DNA of 64,000 nt from Salipiger profundus (GCF_001969385.1 NZ_CP014796.1:1629501-1693500), one strand, 5' to 3'. Counted from the stretch's first letter, positions 26,860 to 35,768 are shown. The notes: generated by a model not told the origin, from the sequence alone. Program-made: numbers and translations.

Positions 26860-28173
26860 TCAGTTCCCCCGCGCGATTTCACGGATGTCTTTCGACAGTT
26901 TCGAGATGCCCTGCAGCACGAGCAGCAGGCCGCCGATCACCATGACCCATTTCATCGGCCAGAGCGGCACCTCCCATTCGTTGAAGCTGATCTCGCCCCA
27001 GCGGATGTTCGGATCGGTCCACTGGTTCAGGCCCCAGCCGCCGACCATCTCGCCGAACGAGATCTGTCCGCGTGCCCAGTCCGAGACCACGGCATTGCCC
27101 GAGGGCACCGCGATGGCGTCCATGGCGAAGATCCAAGAGGTCACCAGGAGGGTGCCCGCGAAGATGAAGAAGAAGATCGAGGTGAGCAGGTCGACCCATG
27201 CCTTGTTCGGCCGCGACATCGGTGCGTAGAAGATGTCGACCCGGACGTGGCTCTCGGTGAGCATCGCGTAGGCCCCGGCGATCAGGTACTGCATCCCGAA
27301 CATGAGATACATCGCCTCGTGCGCCCAGTTGGTGGGCGAGCCGAAGACGTAGCGCGCGATCACCTCGTAGTAGTAGACGAAGACCGCGATCACCGCCCAG
27401 TAGGCGACGAACTCGCCGCAGAACAGCGACAGCCGGTCGATCCAGTTCTCGGCGTATTCGCTGTCGTGCTTGGGGCCTTCCTCGTCCTCGGCCTCGCGCA
27501 GGGCGCGCTCGGCCTCCGACACCTCTTCGTGCAGCGGCAGGGCGGCATTGGCCCGTCGCACCAGCATCGGCAGCAGGATCATGTCGATCAGCAGCAGCGC
27601 AAGCAGCAGGTAGAGCGCGTAGCCCGCCGCGTTGTCCCAGAAGGCGCGCGTGGCAGCGGCCTCGTCGCGCAGCGGGGTGATCTCCTCCACCGTGGCGCGC
27701 GCGTCGGTGACGCGGGTTTCGCCCTTGGAGATCGTGTCCTGCGCCCGTTGCAGGCGCCGCTCGGCGCTCTTGAGCGCGAACGAGCCCGCCTCGGCCTCGT
27801 CGACCGCGGCCTCGAGGTCGGCCAGGCTGGCCTGCGCCTCGGTCACCCGCTCTTCCTCGCGATCAAGCGTGCGCTCGGCGACCCGGATCTGGTTGGCGTA
27901 GGTCGAGAGCACCGTCCGGGCGTCATGCGTCTGGTTGTTCGCGAAGAGGATGAACAGGAAGATCGGCAGGTAGATGAGCCCCCACAGGCTCTTGAGGTAG
28001 AAGCGGTGCAGGCCGAGGATGCCGCCGGTGACGGCGATCATGTAGGCGAGCGGCAGCGTGTAGCGTTTCTCTTTCGGCTGCGGACGGCGCGAGAGCACCA
28101 TCGCGATGACCGGGAAGACGATCAGTCCGACCCAGTACAGCCAATGCGGCAGCGTGAAGCTGAGACCCGGCAT
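26860..28173 (-). CDS. TRAP small permease (DctQ) fused to N-terminal TM2 domain and coiled coil
   Basis: 437 residues, more than twice the usual DctQ size. Order: helix at 10-27; a TM2-like hairpin (about 36-80) with the TM2 motif GGILGLHRFYLKS; a highly charged coiled-coil region (about 85-175, rich in Glu, Arg and Ala); a helix at 185-205; another charged stretch (213-240); then the DctQ domain (about 245-432) with IARYVFGSPTNWAHEAMYL and ESHVRVDIFY. The start at 28173 has GAGG at good distance; an ATG 27 bases upstream is weaker. The extra domains may sense or scaffold, but their role is unknown. Confidence 0.88.
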   Translation of the reverse strand: MPGLSFTLPHWLYWVGLIVFPVIAMVLSRRPQPKEKRYTLPLAYMIAVTGGILGLHRFYLKSLWGLIYLPIFLFILFANNQTHDARTVLSTYANQIRVAERTLDREEERVTEAQASLADLEAAVDEAEAGSFALKSAERRLQRAQDTISKGETRVTDARATVEEITPLRDEAAATRAFWDNAAGYALYLLLALLLIDMILLPMLVRRANAALPLHEEVSEAERALREAEDEEGPKHDSEYAENWIDRLSLFCGEFVAYWAVIAVFVYYYEVIARYVFGSPTNWAHEAMYLMFGMQYLIAGAYAMLTESHVRVDIFYAPMSRPNKAWVDLLTSIFFFIFAGTLLVTSWIFAMDAIAVPSGNAVVSDWARGQISFGEMVGGWGLNQWTDPNIRWGEISFNEWEVPLWPMKWVMVIGGLLLVLQGISKLSKDIREIARGN

Positions 28174-28258
28174 TGCGGTCCTCGTTGATTGGCATTGCAT
28201 GAGAGCCGCCCGGCGCGCAGGCCGGGCAGCGGATCGGGGGCTGGATGTCGAGCGAAGC

Positions 28259-29359
28259 TCAGAGCTTCAGTTCGAGCCCCTCTGTGAGTGCGGGATCGAC
28301 GTAGCCCAGCGAGCCGGACATCATGTAGTCGAGCTGGATCTTGAAGACCCGGGCCGCGTTCGGATCGCGGTTCGCGTAGTCGAACCAGATCGGCACGGCG
28401 ACCTCGGTCATCAGGTCCACGTCGTCCTGGCTGAGCCGGGTCACCTCGGTGCCGTCTTCCTCGAACTTCGACCAGGCCTCCTGGTCGGCCTTCTGGATCG
28501 CGGCGTAATGCATGTCGGAGTAGACATGCGTCTCCATCTCGACGAACTGCTTCATCTGCGGCGACAGCGCGTCCCAGGCGGACTGGCCCACGGTGATGTC
28601 CATGATGTCGACCGGCTGGTAGAGCGACATGAAACCCGGCGGGCCCATGACGATGTAGCTGGTCACCTGGCTGAACCCGAGCGCGTAGTTGACCGCCGGG
28701 CCCACGTAGTCCGCCACGTCGATCGTGCCCTTCTCGAGCGCCGGGAAGATCTCCGAGCCCGGAAGAACCGTGGTCTCGGCGCCGATGGCGTTGAAGACCT
28801 CGGCCACCATGCCGCCGGGCAGCCGCATCTTGCGGCCCGCGAAGTCGTCGATCGAGCGGATCGGCACCTTCGAGTGGATGATGTTCGCGTCGTGGTGCAC
28901 TGGGCCCACGAAGTGCATGCCCTGCGCCTTGTAGAGCTCGCGCGCGATGTCGATGCCGCCAAGCCCGTAGTAGAACGTGTCGAACTCGGAGGGCTGGCGC
29001 AGGCCGAGCGGGATCGACGTCAGGAACGTCGCCGCAGGGATGATGCCCTGCGCGTAGATGGTGAACGGGTTCACCGCGTCGAGCACGCCGTTCTTCACCG
29101 CGTCATACAGCTGGAAGTCACCGACGACGTCGTTGGCACCGAATGGTGTAAAGGCGAGCTCCCCTCCCGTCTTTTCAACAATCGTCGCGCACCAGTCCTT
29201 GAAGATCTGCAGGCCGGCGCCGCCGGGCCAGCTTGTCTGGATCTTCCATGTGGTGCCTGCTGCCTGCGCCGAGGCAATGTGCGGCGCCGCGAGGGTTGCG
29301 GCACCCGCGCCAGCGATCGCGCGGAGCGCATGGCGCCGCGTGGTCCTTTGGTTGGTCAT
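28259..29359 (-). CDS. TRAP transporter substrate-binding protein (DctP family)
   Basis: 366-residue periplasmic binding protein with a twin-arginine type signal (TTRRHALRAIAGAGAATLAA, cleavage near ASAQA). Features of DctP proteins are WKIQTSWPGG, the central VPIRSIDDFAGRKMRLPGG with the conserved Arg for a carboxylate, and GTIDVADYVGPAVN. It resembles the alpha-keto acid binder TakP of R. sphaeroides in length and layout, so an organic acid substrate is likely; identity remains open. The AT-rich 250 bases upstream should hold its promoter. Confidence 0.92.
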   Translation of the reverse strand: MTNQRTTRRHALRAIAGAGAATLAAPHIASAQAAGTTWKIQTSWPGGAGLQIFKDWCATIVEKTGGELAFTPFGANDVVGDFQLYDAVKNGVLDAVNPFTIYAQGIIPAATFLTSIPLGLRQPSEFDTFYYGLGGIDIARELYKAQGMHFVGPVHHDANIIHSKVPIRSIDDFAGRKMRLPGGMVAEVFNAIGAETTVLPGSEIFPALEKGTIDVADYVGPAVNYALGFSQVTSYIVMGPPGFMSLYQPVDIMDITVGQSAWDALSPQMKQFVEMETHVYSDMHYAAIQKADQEAWSKFEEDGTEVTRLSQDDVDLMTEVAVPIWFDYANRDPNAARVFKIQLDYMMSGSLGYVDPALTEGLELKL

Positions 29360-29610
29360 GTATCTCCTCCCTTTATGACCGGACCGCGGGCGCTGGTCGT
29401 TGCCGGTGCCCCCGACCCGATGGAAGGTAGCTTAACGTGAATATGTAAAATTGGTAATAAAATTTTGCCGGTTTTGAATATGTCCGCCGGAACCGATCCT
29501 TTGGTCGGTGTTCTTGGCCGTGCAGGCGCTCAAGACAGGGGCAAACCGGCACGGCACCGGGGGTGACGTGAGCATGGCAGGTCGGATTCGTAAGGGGAAA
29601 GGGCCCGTGC

Positions 29611-30123
29611 TCAGCTCGCGTGCTCGGCGATCTGTGCGCGGCACCAGGTCTCGATGGCGGAGGCGTCTTCGGGCAGCTCTTCGGCCAGGCCCTCGGCAAA
29701 GGAGAGGAAGGCCTCGACGTTGCTCGGGCCGACCGCCGTCAGCACAGGGATACCCGCGGCCAGTGCTTCGCCGATCACCGGGCGGAAGCCGCGGCCATCG
29801 GCCTCCTGCTTGCCGAACTTGTTCACGATCAGAAGAGCGGCCCCGTCGCGCAGGCTGGCACTCACCAGCCCCACCGCCCGCTCGAGTCCGTCCGGATCGA
29901 GCCGGCAGCCGCGCGACAGCGCCCCGAGGTTCTGGCTGATGCGCACCACGTCGAAACCGCTGAGAACATGCAGGTCCATCATGCACTTGGTGTCCGGGCC
30001 GGTCTCGACGTTGATCTGCACCGCGCCCGCCAGCCTGACCCCGCCATCGCGCAGCCGCGCGGCCACCTCGCGGATCAGGACATCGCTCGCCCCACGGCCC
30101 TGCGGCACCACGTAACCCAGCAT
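29611..30123 (-). CDS. DUF2478 family protein (putative nucleotide-binding, Mo-metabolism)
   Basis: 170-residue cytoplasmic protein resembling DUF2478, a family often found next to molybdate-transport or molybdoenzyme genes. It begins MLGYVVPQGRGASD with a loop suggestive of nucleotide binding, followed by VQINVETGPDTKCMMDLHVL and LLIVNKFGKQEADGRGFRPV. The ATG at 30123 is preferred over a TTG six bases upstream. It diverges from fdhD and its location supports a role in Mo/W handling, but no activity is established. Confidence 0.75.
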   Translation of the reverse strand: MLGYVVPQGRGASDVLIREVAARLRDGGVRLAGAVQINVETGPDTKCMMDLHVLSGFDVVRISQNLGALSRGCRLDPDGLERAVGLVSASLRDGAALLIVNKFGKQEADGRGFRPVIGEALAAGIPVLTAVGPSNVEAFLSFAEGLAEELPEDASAIETWCRAQIAEHAS

Positions 30124-30195
30124 CCTCAACCCCTTGCAACTCGTCCGGGCAGCCTACAAGATGCCCCCCGCGCAGGCCAGAGGAGGTATCGCTTC

Positions 30196-31065
30196 GTGAT
30201 CGCACCCGAGTTTCCCCTGCTCCCCGATCCGTCCGACCCGCGCCTCACGCGGCGTGTCACCGGCACCGACCAGACCGGCGCCGAGACCGAGCTTTCGGTG
30301 GTCGAGGAACGCCCCCTGACCATCTATCTCAACCGTCAGGAGATCGTCACCGCGATGACCATCGGGGACTATCCCGAGTATCTCGCGCTGGGCTTCCTGC
30401 GGAACCAGGGGATGCTGCGCCCCGACGACGTGGTGACCGCCGTCGACTACGACGACGAGATCGAGACCGTCGTGGTGCGCACCGAGCGCGAGACCTCATA
30501 CGAGGAGAAGGTGCAGAAGAAGACCCGCACCAGCGGCTGTGCCGTGGGCACCGTCTTCGGCGACATGATGGAGGGGCTCGAGGGGCTCGTGCTGCCGCAG
30601 ACGCAGGTGCGGTCAAGCTGGCTCTACAAGCTGGCGCGCGAGATCAACACCACGCCCTCGCTCTACCTCGAGGCCGGGGCCATCCACGGCACCGTGCTCT
30701 GCCAGCAGGACCGCCCGCTGGTCTACATGGAGGACGTCGGCCGCCACAACGCGGTGGACAAGATCGCCGGCGTGCTCTTCCGTCACGACATCCCGGCGGA
30801 CGACAAGATCCTCTATACCACCGGGCGGCTGACCTCGGAGATGGTCATCAAGACCGCGCTCATGGGCATTCCGGTGCTCGCCTCGCGCTCGGGCTTCACC
30901 GCCTGGGGCGTCGAGATCGCGCGGCAGGTCGGGCTGACCTGCATCGGCCGGATGCGCGGGCAGCGCTTCGTCTGTCTCTCGGGCGAGGATCGGCTGCTGC
31001 GCGACGTCGACCCCGCAAGTGTCCCGGACGAGGATCGCAAGGCGCGCCGGAAGGCCTCGGCATGA
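30196..31065 (+). CDS. fdhD: Formate dehydrogenase sulfurtransferase FdhD
   Basis: 289-residue FdhD-family protein that transfers sulfur from a cysteine desulfurase to bis-MGD before insertion into formate dehydrogenase. It has the family segments YLNRQEIVTAMTIGDYPEYL, MEDVGRHNAVDKI and TTGRLTSEMVIKTA. The usual CxxC loop is reduced to C115-A-V-G118 in TSGCAVGTVFG: only the first cysteine is kept. GTG start with AGGAGG nine bases upstream. It overlaps mobA by four bases, starting a fdhD-mobA-mobB-moeA operon. Confidence 0.93.
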   Translation: MIAPEFPLLPDPSDPRLTRRVTGTDQTGAETELSVVEERPLTIYLNRQEIVTAMTIGDYPEYLALGFLRNQGMLRPDDVVTAVDYDDEIETVVVRTERETSYEEKVQKKTRTSGCAVGTVFGDMMEGLEGLVLPQTQVRSSWLYKLAREINTTPSLYLEAGAIHGTVLCQQDRPLVYMEDVGRHNAVDKIAGVLFRHDIPADDKILYTTGRLTSEMVIKTALMGIPVLASRSGFTAWGVEIARQVGLTCIGRMRGQRFVCLSGEDRLLRDVDPASVPDEDRKARRKASA

Positions 31066-31706
31066 GCGCGGCGCCGCTGCAACAGCCGCTCGGCGTGATC
31101 CTTGCCGGCGGCCGCGCCACCCGCATGGGCGGGGGCGACAAGGGGCTGCTCGAGGTGGGCGGCCAGCGCCTGCTGTCGCGGGTGATCGAACGGTTCGCGC
31201 CGCAGGTGGCGGGGCTCGCGCTCAACGCCAACGGCGATGCCGGGCGCTTCGCCGAGTTCGGACTGCCGGTGCTGCCCGACAGCCTGCCCGACTATCCCGG
31301 TCCGCTCGCGGGGGTGCTCGCCGGGCTCGACTGGGCGGCGGAGCAGGGGGCCGACAGCATCGTCACCGTGGCCGCCGACACGCCGTTCTTTCCCTGCGAC
31401 CTGGTCTCGCACCTGCTGCTCGCCGCCGAGGGGCGCCCGCACCTGCTGGCGCTCGCCGCCACGCCGCGCGACGGCAGCGAGCTGAAATCGGGCGGCAGGC
31501 TGAACCGGCACCCGACCTTCGGCCTCTGGCCGGTCGCTCTGCGCGACGACCTGCGCGCCGCGCTGGACGAGGGGCTGCGCAAGGTGGTGCTCTGGACCGA
31601 TCGGCACGACGCCGGAGAGGCGGTCTTCCCGGTGATCGGCTTCGACCCGTTCTTCAACGTCAACACGCCCGAGGACCTCGCCCGGGCCGAGGCGCTGATC
31701 GCATGA
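31062..31706 (+). CDS. mobA: Molybdenum cofactor guanylyltransferase MobA
   Basis: 214-residue nucleotidyltransferase that attaches GMP to molybdopterin to form (bis-)MGD, the cofactor of formate dehydrogenase. The N-terminal GTP-binding signature LAGGRATRMGGGDKGLLEVG is clear, followed by ADTPFFP and FNVNTPEDLARAE near the end. It overlaps both fdhD and mobB by four bases, so the three are translationally coupled. Confidence 0.95.
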   Translation: MSAAPLQQPLGVILAGGRATRMGGGDKGLLEVGGQRLLSRVIERFAPQVAGLALNANGDAGRFAEFGLPVLPDSLPDYPGPLAGVLAGLDWAAEQGADSIVTVAADTPFFPCDLVSHLLLAAEGRPHLLALAATPRDGSELKSGGRLNRHPTFGLWPVALRDDLRAALDEGLRKVVLWTDRHDAGEAVFPVIGFDPFFNVNTPEDLARAEALIA

Positions 31707-32194
31707 GGCTCTACGGCGTCACCGGCTGGAAGAACGCCGGCAAGACCGGCCTGATGGAGCGGCTTGTCTCCGAGATCTCGGCGCGCGGGCTCAGGGTCTC
31801 GACCGTCAAGCACGCCCACCACGACACCGACATCGACCAGCCGGGCCGCGACAGTCACCGCCACCGCGAGGCGGGCGCCCGCGAGGTCATGCTGGCCACG
31901 CCGCACCGCTGGGCGCTGATGCACGAGCTGCGCGGCGCGGACGAGCCGCCGCTGGCGGAGCTGCTGCAGCGGCTCTCGCCGGTCGACCTGGTGCTGGTCG
32001 AGGGCTACAAGGGCGCGCCGCATCCGAAGATCGAGGCGCACCGCCAGGAGACCGGCAAGCCGCTGCTTGCCACGCGCAACGATACGATCCGCGCGGTGGC
32101 CGCCGACAGCGCGGTCGAGACGACGCTGCCCTGCTTCGATCTCGACGATACCGCCGCCATCGCCGATTTCATCCTGCGCGAGGTGGGCGCATGA
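31703..32194 (+). CDS. mobB: Molybdopterin-guanine dinucleotide biosynthesis protein MobB
   Basis: 163-residue P-loop GTPase that assists MobA. Walker A is GWKNAGKTGLME, and STVKHAHHDTDIDQPGRDSH and LVEGYKGAPHPKIE are family-typical. The ATG at 31703 overlaps the mobA stop, and the stop overlaps the next start; the frame runs upstream without meaning. Cytoplasmic, same operon as the other cofactor genes. Confidence 0.95.
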   Translation: MRLYGVTGWKNAGKTGLMERLVSEISARGLRVSTVKHAHHDTDIDQPGRDSHRHREAGAREVMLATPHRWALMHELRGADEPPLAELLQRLSPVDLVLVEGYKGAPHPKIEAHRQETGKPLLATRNDTIRAVAADSAVETTLPCFDLDDTAAIADFILREVGA

Positions 32195-34323
32195 GCTTCG
32201 ACACCTTCGTCGTCGTGGACTGGTCCGGCGCGGCGTCGCCTACGCCCGCGCGCCCGTCGAAAGACGCCATCTGGATCGGCATCGCCGGCGCTGGCGCGCA
32301 GGAGGTCGAGACGCAGTATCACCGCACCCGACACGCCGCGACCGACGCGCTGGCCGCGCTCTTCGAGGCCGAGACCGCCGCCGGGCGGCAGGTCATCGCG
32401 GGCTTCGACTTCCCCTTCGCCTATCCCCGGGGCTTTGCCCGCGCGGTCTGCGGCTCGGACGATCCGCTGGCGCTGTGGGAGGCCATCGCGGCGCGTATCG
32501 AGGACGCGCCCGACAATGCCAACAACCGGCTCGACGCGGCGGCCGCGCTGAACCGCCTGTTTCCGGGCAACGGTCCGTTCTGGGGCAACGGGCTGGCGCG
32601 CGAGATCGCCGACCTGCCGCGCAACAAGCAGGGCTACGCCAACGGCTTTGCCGAGCGGCGCGCCTGCGACGGTGTCCCCGGGGCGCAGCCGGTCTGGAAG
32701 CTCGCGGGCGCGGGCTCGGTCGGCTCGCAGGCGTTGCTCGGCATTCCGCGGCTGCAGTCGCTGCGCGCCCGTTTCGGGCGCTCGATCGCGGTGCGCCCCT
32801 TCGAGACGCATGACGCGGCCATCACGCTGGTCGAACTCTTTCCCTCGCTCATCGCCGGAAGCGTCGCGGCGCTGGCCGAGCCCGACGAGATCCGCGACCG
32901 GGCGCAGGTGCGGGTGCTCGCCGGCGCGCTCAGGGCGCTGGACCCGGCGCAGCTCGATACCATGGCCCGCGAAGGCGACCCGGAAGAGGGCTGGATCTTC
33001 GGCCTCGGTCACGAGGCGGCGCTCGAGGCCGCCGCGCGTGAGGCGCAGGCCCCGGAAGAGTTGGTCCCGCCGCGCCTGCGAGACGATTGTTTCGCCATGC
33101 CGCAGGGCGTGTCCTGGGTGCCGGTGGACGAGGCGCTGTCGCGGCTTCGCGCGGCGCTGCACCCGGTGACGGGGATCGAGACGCTGCCGCCGGCAAGGGC
33201 CGCCGGCCGGGTGCTGGCGCAGGACGCTGTGGCGCGGCGCTCGAACCCGCCGCGTCCGAATTCCGCCGTCGACGGCTACGGTTTCGCCCATGCCGCCACG
33301 CGCGAGGGGGTGAACCGCCTGCCACTGGTCGCCGGGCGCGCCGCCGCCGGGCAGCCGCATGACGCCGCCGTGCAGGCAGGCTCGGCGATCCGAATCCTGA
33401 CCGGCGCGATCCTGCCCGAGGGCGTCGATACTGTCGTGCTGGAAGAGGACACCGCCACCGACGGCGCCACCGTCGCCTTCGACGGTCCGGTGAAGCCGCG
33501 CGCCAACACCCGCGAGGCGGGCGAGGATGTCTCGGAAGGCACCACCGCGCTGACCGCCGGCCATCGCCTGCGGGCACCCGATCTCGCGCTGCTCTCGGCG
33601 CTGGGCGTGGCCGGGGTCTCGGTGCACCGCCCGCTGCGGGTGGGGGTGCTGTCGACCGGCGACGAGATCGTGCCGGCGCCCGACAGTCCCGCCGCACCGC
33701 ACCAGATCTACGACGCGAACCGCCCGATGCTGCTGTCGCTGGCCGAGGGCTGGCATTATCAGCCCGTCGATCTCGGTCACGCGCCGGACGACCCGGACGA
33801 GATCGCGGCGCGGCTGTCGCAGGGCGCGCGCGACGCGGATGTCATCCTGACCTCGGGCGGCGCCTCGGCGGGCGACGAGGATCACGTCTCGGCGCTGCTG
33901 CGATCACGCGGCACGCTCACCAGCTGGCGCATCGCGTTGAAGCCGGGGCGGCCCCTGGCGCTTGCCATGTGGGACGGCACGCCGGTCTTCGGCCTGCCGG
34001 GCAACCCGGTCGCGGCGCTGGTCTGCGCGCTGGTCTTCGCGCGCCCTGCGTTTTCGCTGATGGCGGGGGCGGGCTGGCAGGAGCCCTGCGGCTTCACCGT
34101 GCCGGCTGCTTTCTCCAAGCGCAAGAAACCGGGCCGCCGCGAATACCTCCGGGCCCGTCTCGACGCGCAGGGCGCGGCCGAGGTCTTCCGGTCCGAGGGC
34201 TCGGGCCGGATCAGCGGGCTGAGCTGGGCCGACGGGCTGGTCGAACTGCCCGATGGCGCGGTCGAGGTCACGCCCGGCACCCCGGTGCGCTACATTCCCT
34301 ACGCCTCCTTCGGGCTGGTCTGA
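32191..34323 (+). CDS. moeA: Fusion of a DUF429-like domain with molybdopterin molybdenumtransferase MoeA
   Basis: 710 residues, about 300 more than a normal MoeA. The N-terminal part (1 to about 290) looks like a DUF429/RNase-H-fold protein: VVVDWSGAA with D10 and GFDFPFAYPRGF with D73 suggest an acidic active site. The MoeA part begins near residue 297 and has NSAVDGYGF, AIRILTGAILPEGVDTVV, STGDEIVPAP, TSGGASAGDED and LPGNPVAALV, covering the Mo-insertion site and C-terminal domain IV. MoeA inserts Mo (or W) into adenylylated molybdopterin. The role of the N-terminal domain is unknown. Four-base overlap with mobB. Confidence 0.9.
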   Translation: MSFDTFVVVDWSGAASPTPARPSKDAIWIGIAGAGAQEVETQYHRTRHAATDALAALFEAETAAGRQVIAGFDFPFAYPRGFARAVCGSDDPLALWEAIAARIEDAPDNANNRLDAAAALNRLFPGNGPFWGNGLAREIADLPRNKQGYANGFAERRACDGVPGAQPVWKLAGAGSVGSQALLGIPRLQSLRARFGRSIAVRPFETHDAAITLVELFPSLIAGSVAALAEPDEIRDRAQVRVLAGALRALDPAQLDTMAREGDPEEGWIFGLGHEAALEAAAREAQAPEELVPPRLRDDCFAMPQGVSWVPVDEALSRLRAALHPVTGIETLPPARAAGRVLAQDAVARRSNPPRPNSAVDGYGFAHAATREGVNRLPLVAGRAAAGQPHDAAVQAGSAIRILTGAILPEGVDTVVLEEDTATDGATVAFDGPVKPRANTREAGEDVSEGTTALTAGHRLRAPDLALLSALGVAGVSVHRPLRVGVLSTGDEIVPAPDSPAAPHQIYDANRPMLLSLAEGWHYQPVDLGHAPDDPDEIAARLSQGARDADVILTSGGASAGDEDHVSALLRSRGTLTSWRIALKPGRPLALAMWDGTPVFGLPGNPVAALVCALVFARPAFSLMAGAGWQEPCGFTVPAAFSKRKKPGRREYLRARLDAQGAAEVFRSEGSGRISGLSWADGLVELPDGAVEVTPGTPVRYIPYASFGLV

Positions 34324-34330
34324 GCGTGGC

Positions 34331-34582
34331 TCAGCCCTTGCGGATCAGGTAGACCTGCGCGCCGTCTTCCTCGGCAGTGGCGAGCAGCGCGTGCCCGGCC
34401 TCGGCGCAGAAATGCGGCACGTCGATCACCGCCGCCGGGTCGTCGGCCAGCACGCGCAGCACCTCGCCGGACCCGAGCGCCTGCAGCCGCTTGCGGGCCT
34501 TCAGGACGGGCAGGGGGCAGAGCAATCCGCGCGCGTCGAGCTCCTGCTGCCATGTGATGTCGTCGGCGCTGGTCCCGGTCAT
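34331..34582 (-). CDS. TusA-family sulfurtransferase/sulfur carrier
   Basis: 83-residue TusA-like protein with the diagnostic LDARGLLCPLPVLKARKRL, in which the Cys of the CPxP motif carries persulfide sulfur. Such proteins supply sulfur for tRNA thiolation, Moco or Fe-S related steps. As the last gene of an operon with DUF6505, a biotin-ligase-fold protein and Mrp, and next to the Moco genes, a role in cofactor sulfur supply (for example to FdhD) is plausible. It overlaps the DUF6505 gene by four bases. Confidence 0.88.
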   Translation of the reverse strand: MTGTSADDITWQQELDARGLLCPLPVLKARKRLQALGSGEVLRVLADDPAAVIDVPHFCAEAGHALLATAEEDGAQVYLIRKG

Positions 34583-35064
34583 TCCGAATCCTCCACCGAG
34601 CCATGCACAGCGAACTGGTCGAGCGCCGCTTCGGGCGCCTCGATCACGCGGTAGGCCTCGCGGACGCCGGCATCGGTCAGCTCACGGGCAACGGTGAGCA
34701 GCGTGTTGGGCGCGTGCTCGTCGCAGAGGTCGGCCATCTGGGCCAGCTCCTCGGCGGCGACGGGGCGGGCCACCTCGACCGAGGGCGCGCCATACCACTG
34801 CACGAAATGCTCGGCGAGCAGGTCGGTCAGCGCGGTCATCTCGGCGGGCTGGATCTCGGTTACCGCGACGAAGGTGACGCGGCCGCCGGTCTCGATCCCG
34901 AACCAGCCGTTGGCAAAGGCCTGCCGGGCCTTGCCCTCGAGGTCGCTCCGGGTCCAGTTCGAGAACTCGAAGCCGCCCGAGATGCACCACTCGCCGGTGC
35001 GCGCCGGGCTGGCGTAGACGCGCATGTCGCTTTCGTCGAAATGGGTCGCGCGGGCCAGTTTCAT
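34579..35064 (-). CDS. DUF6505 family protein
   Basis: 161-residue soluble protein of unknown function, recognised as DUF6505-like from its context and sequence (MKLARATHFDESDMRVYASP, GEWCISGGFEFSNW, EEMADL-like acidic helices). No catalytic motif is evident. The start at 35064 gives the natural N-terminus and overlaps the upstream gene by four bases. The tight coupling with a biotin-ligase-fold protein and a TusA-like protein suggests these act together. Confidence 0.75.
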   Translation of the reverse strand: MKLARATHFDESDMRVYASPARTGEWCISGGFEFSNWTRSDLEGKARQAFANGWFGIETGGRVTFVAVTEIQPAEMTALTDLLAEHFVQWYGAPSVEVARPVAAEELAQMADLCDEHAPNTLLTVARELTDAGVREAYRVIEAPEAALDQFAVHGSVEDSE

Positions 35065-35768
35065 GGGGCCTCCTCCAGAAGCGTGGTCAGCGGGATGACG
35101 TCGGTGCCGTCCTCGGTGCGCAGGAGCATTCCGAACGCCTCGTCGACGCCGAGGAAGGTGCCGCTCCGGCCGTCCTGCACGACATCCTCGCCGATGCCAT
35201 GCGCGAGCCCGCGCCATTCGGCGTGCAGCGGGCGGCCGCCCTCGTCTTCCCAGCGGTTGATCCAGTTGAGGGTGTGCCGGGCCCATGCCTCGACCAGCGC
35301 GGGCGGCTGCACGTCTGCGCACCCCTCGGCGTAAAGCGCGGTCTGGTCGGGGGTGTCGCCGGGCCGGTCGCTCGCCGGCAGCAGCGGCAGGGTGAAGCCC
35401 ACCACCAGCCACGCCGGCACCGCCTGCGGGTCGTGGTCCGAGGCGAAGACCCGGAACCGCCCGCAGGCCGCGCCGTTCACGAGAATGCCGCCGGACCAGT
35501 CGAGATGCACCGAGACCTCGGGCGGGGCCAGCACGCCAAGCGCATTCTGGAAGCCCACGCCGCAGACCGGCAGCATCGCCATGGCCTGTTGCAGCGGCAC
35601 CTCGGGGGCGAAGACCAGCGCGCCCTGCACCACGTCGGGGGCAGCACGCCAGGCCACCAGCCCGGCGTCGCAGCCCGCGGCTGCCCGCATGCAGGCGTGC
35701 TCGAGCGCGTCGGTCGTGACCTCTTCGCCCCAGAGCAGCGGCGGGAAGCTCAGCTCGGTGGTGCTCAT
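35061..35768 (-). CDS. Biotin/lipoate-ligase-fold protein with altered active site (DUF4444 type)
   Basis: 235-residue protein resembling the biotin/lipoate protein ligase family members of alphaproteobacteria. The ligase-like core spans about 15-180 and a small C-terminal SH3-like domain about 190-235 (GRSGTFLGVDEAFGMLLRTE). The GRGRxGR nucleotide-binding loop cannot be found, and where ligases have KWPND this protein has L89-D90-W91-S92-G93, so the catalytic lysine is missing. Real ligase activity is therefore doubtful. Coupled to DUF6505 and Mrp by four-base overlaps. Confidence 0.78.
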   Translation of the reverse strand: MSTTELSFPPLLWGEEVTTDALEHACMRAAAGCDAGLVAWRAAPDVVQGALVFAPEVPLQQAMAMLPVCGVGFQNALGVLAPPEVSVHLDWSGGILVNGAACGRFRVFASDHDPQAVPAWLVVGFTLPLLPASDRPGDTPDQTALYAEGCADVQPPALVEAWARHTLNWINRWEDEGGRPLHAEWRGLAHGIGEDVVQDGRSGTFLGVDEAFGMLLRTEDGTDVIPLTTLLEEAP

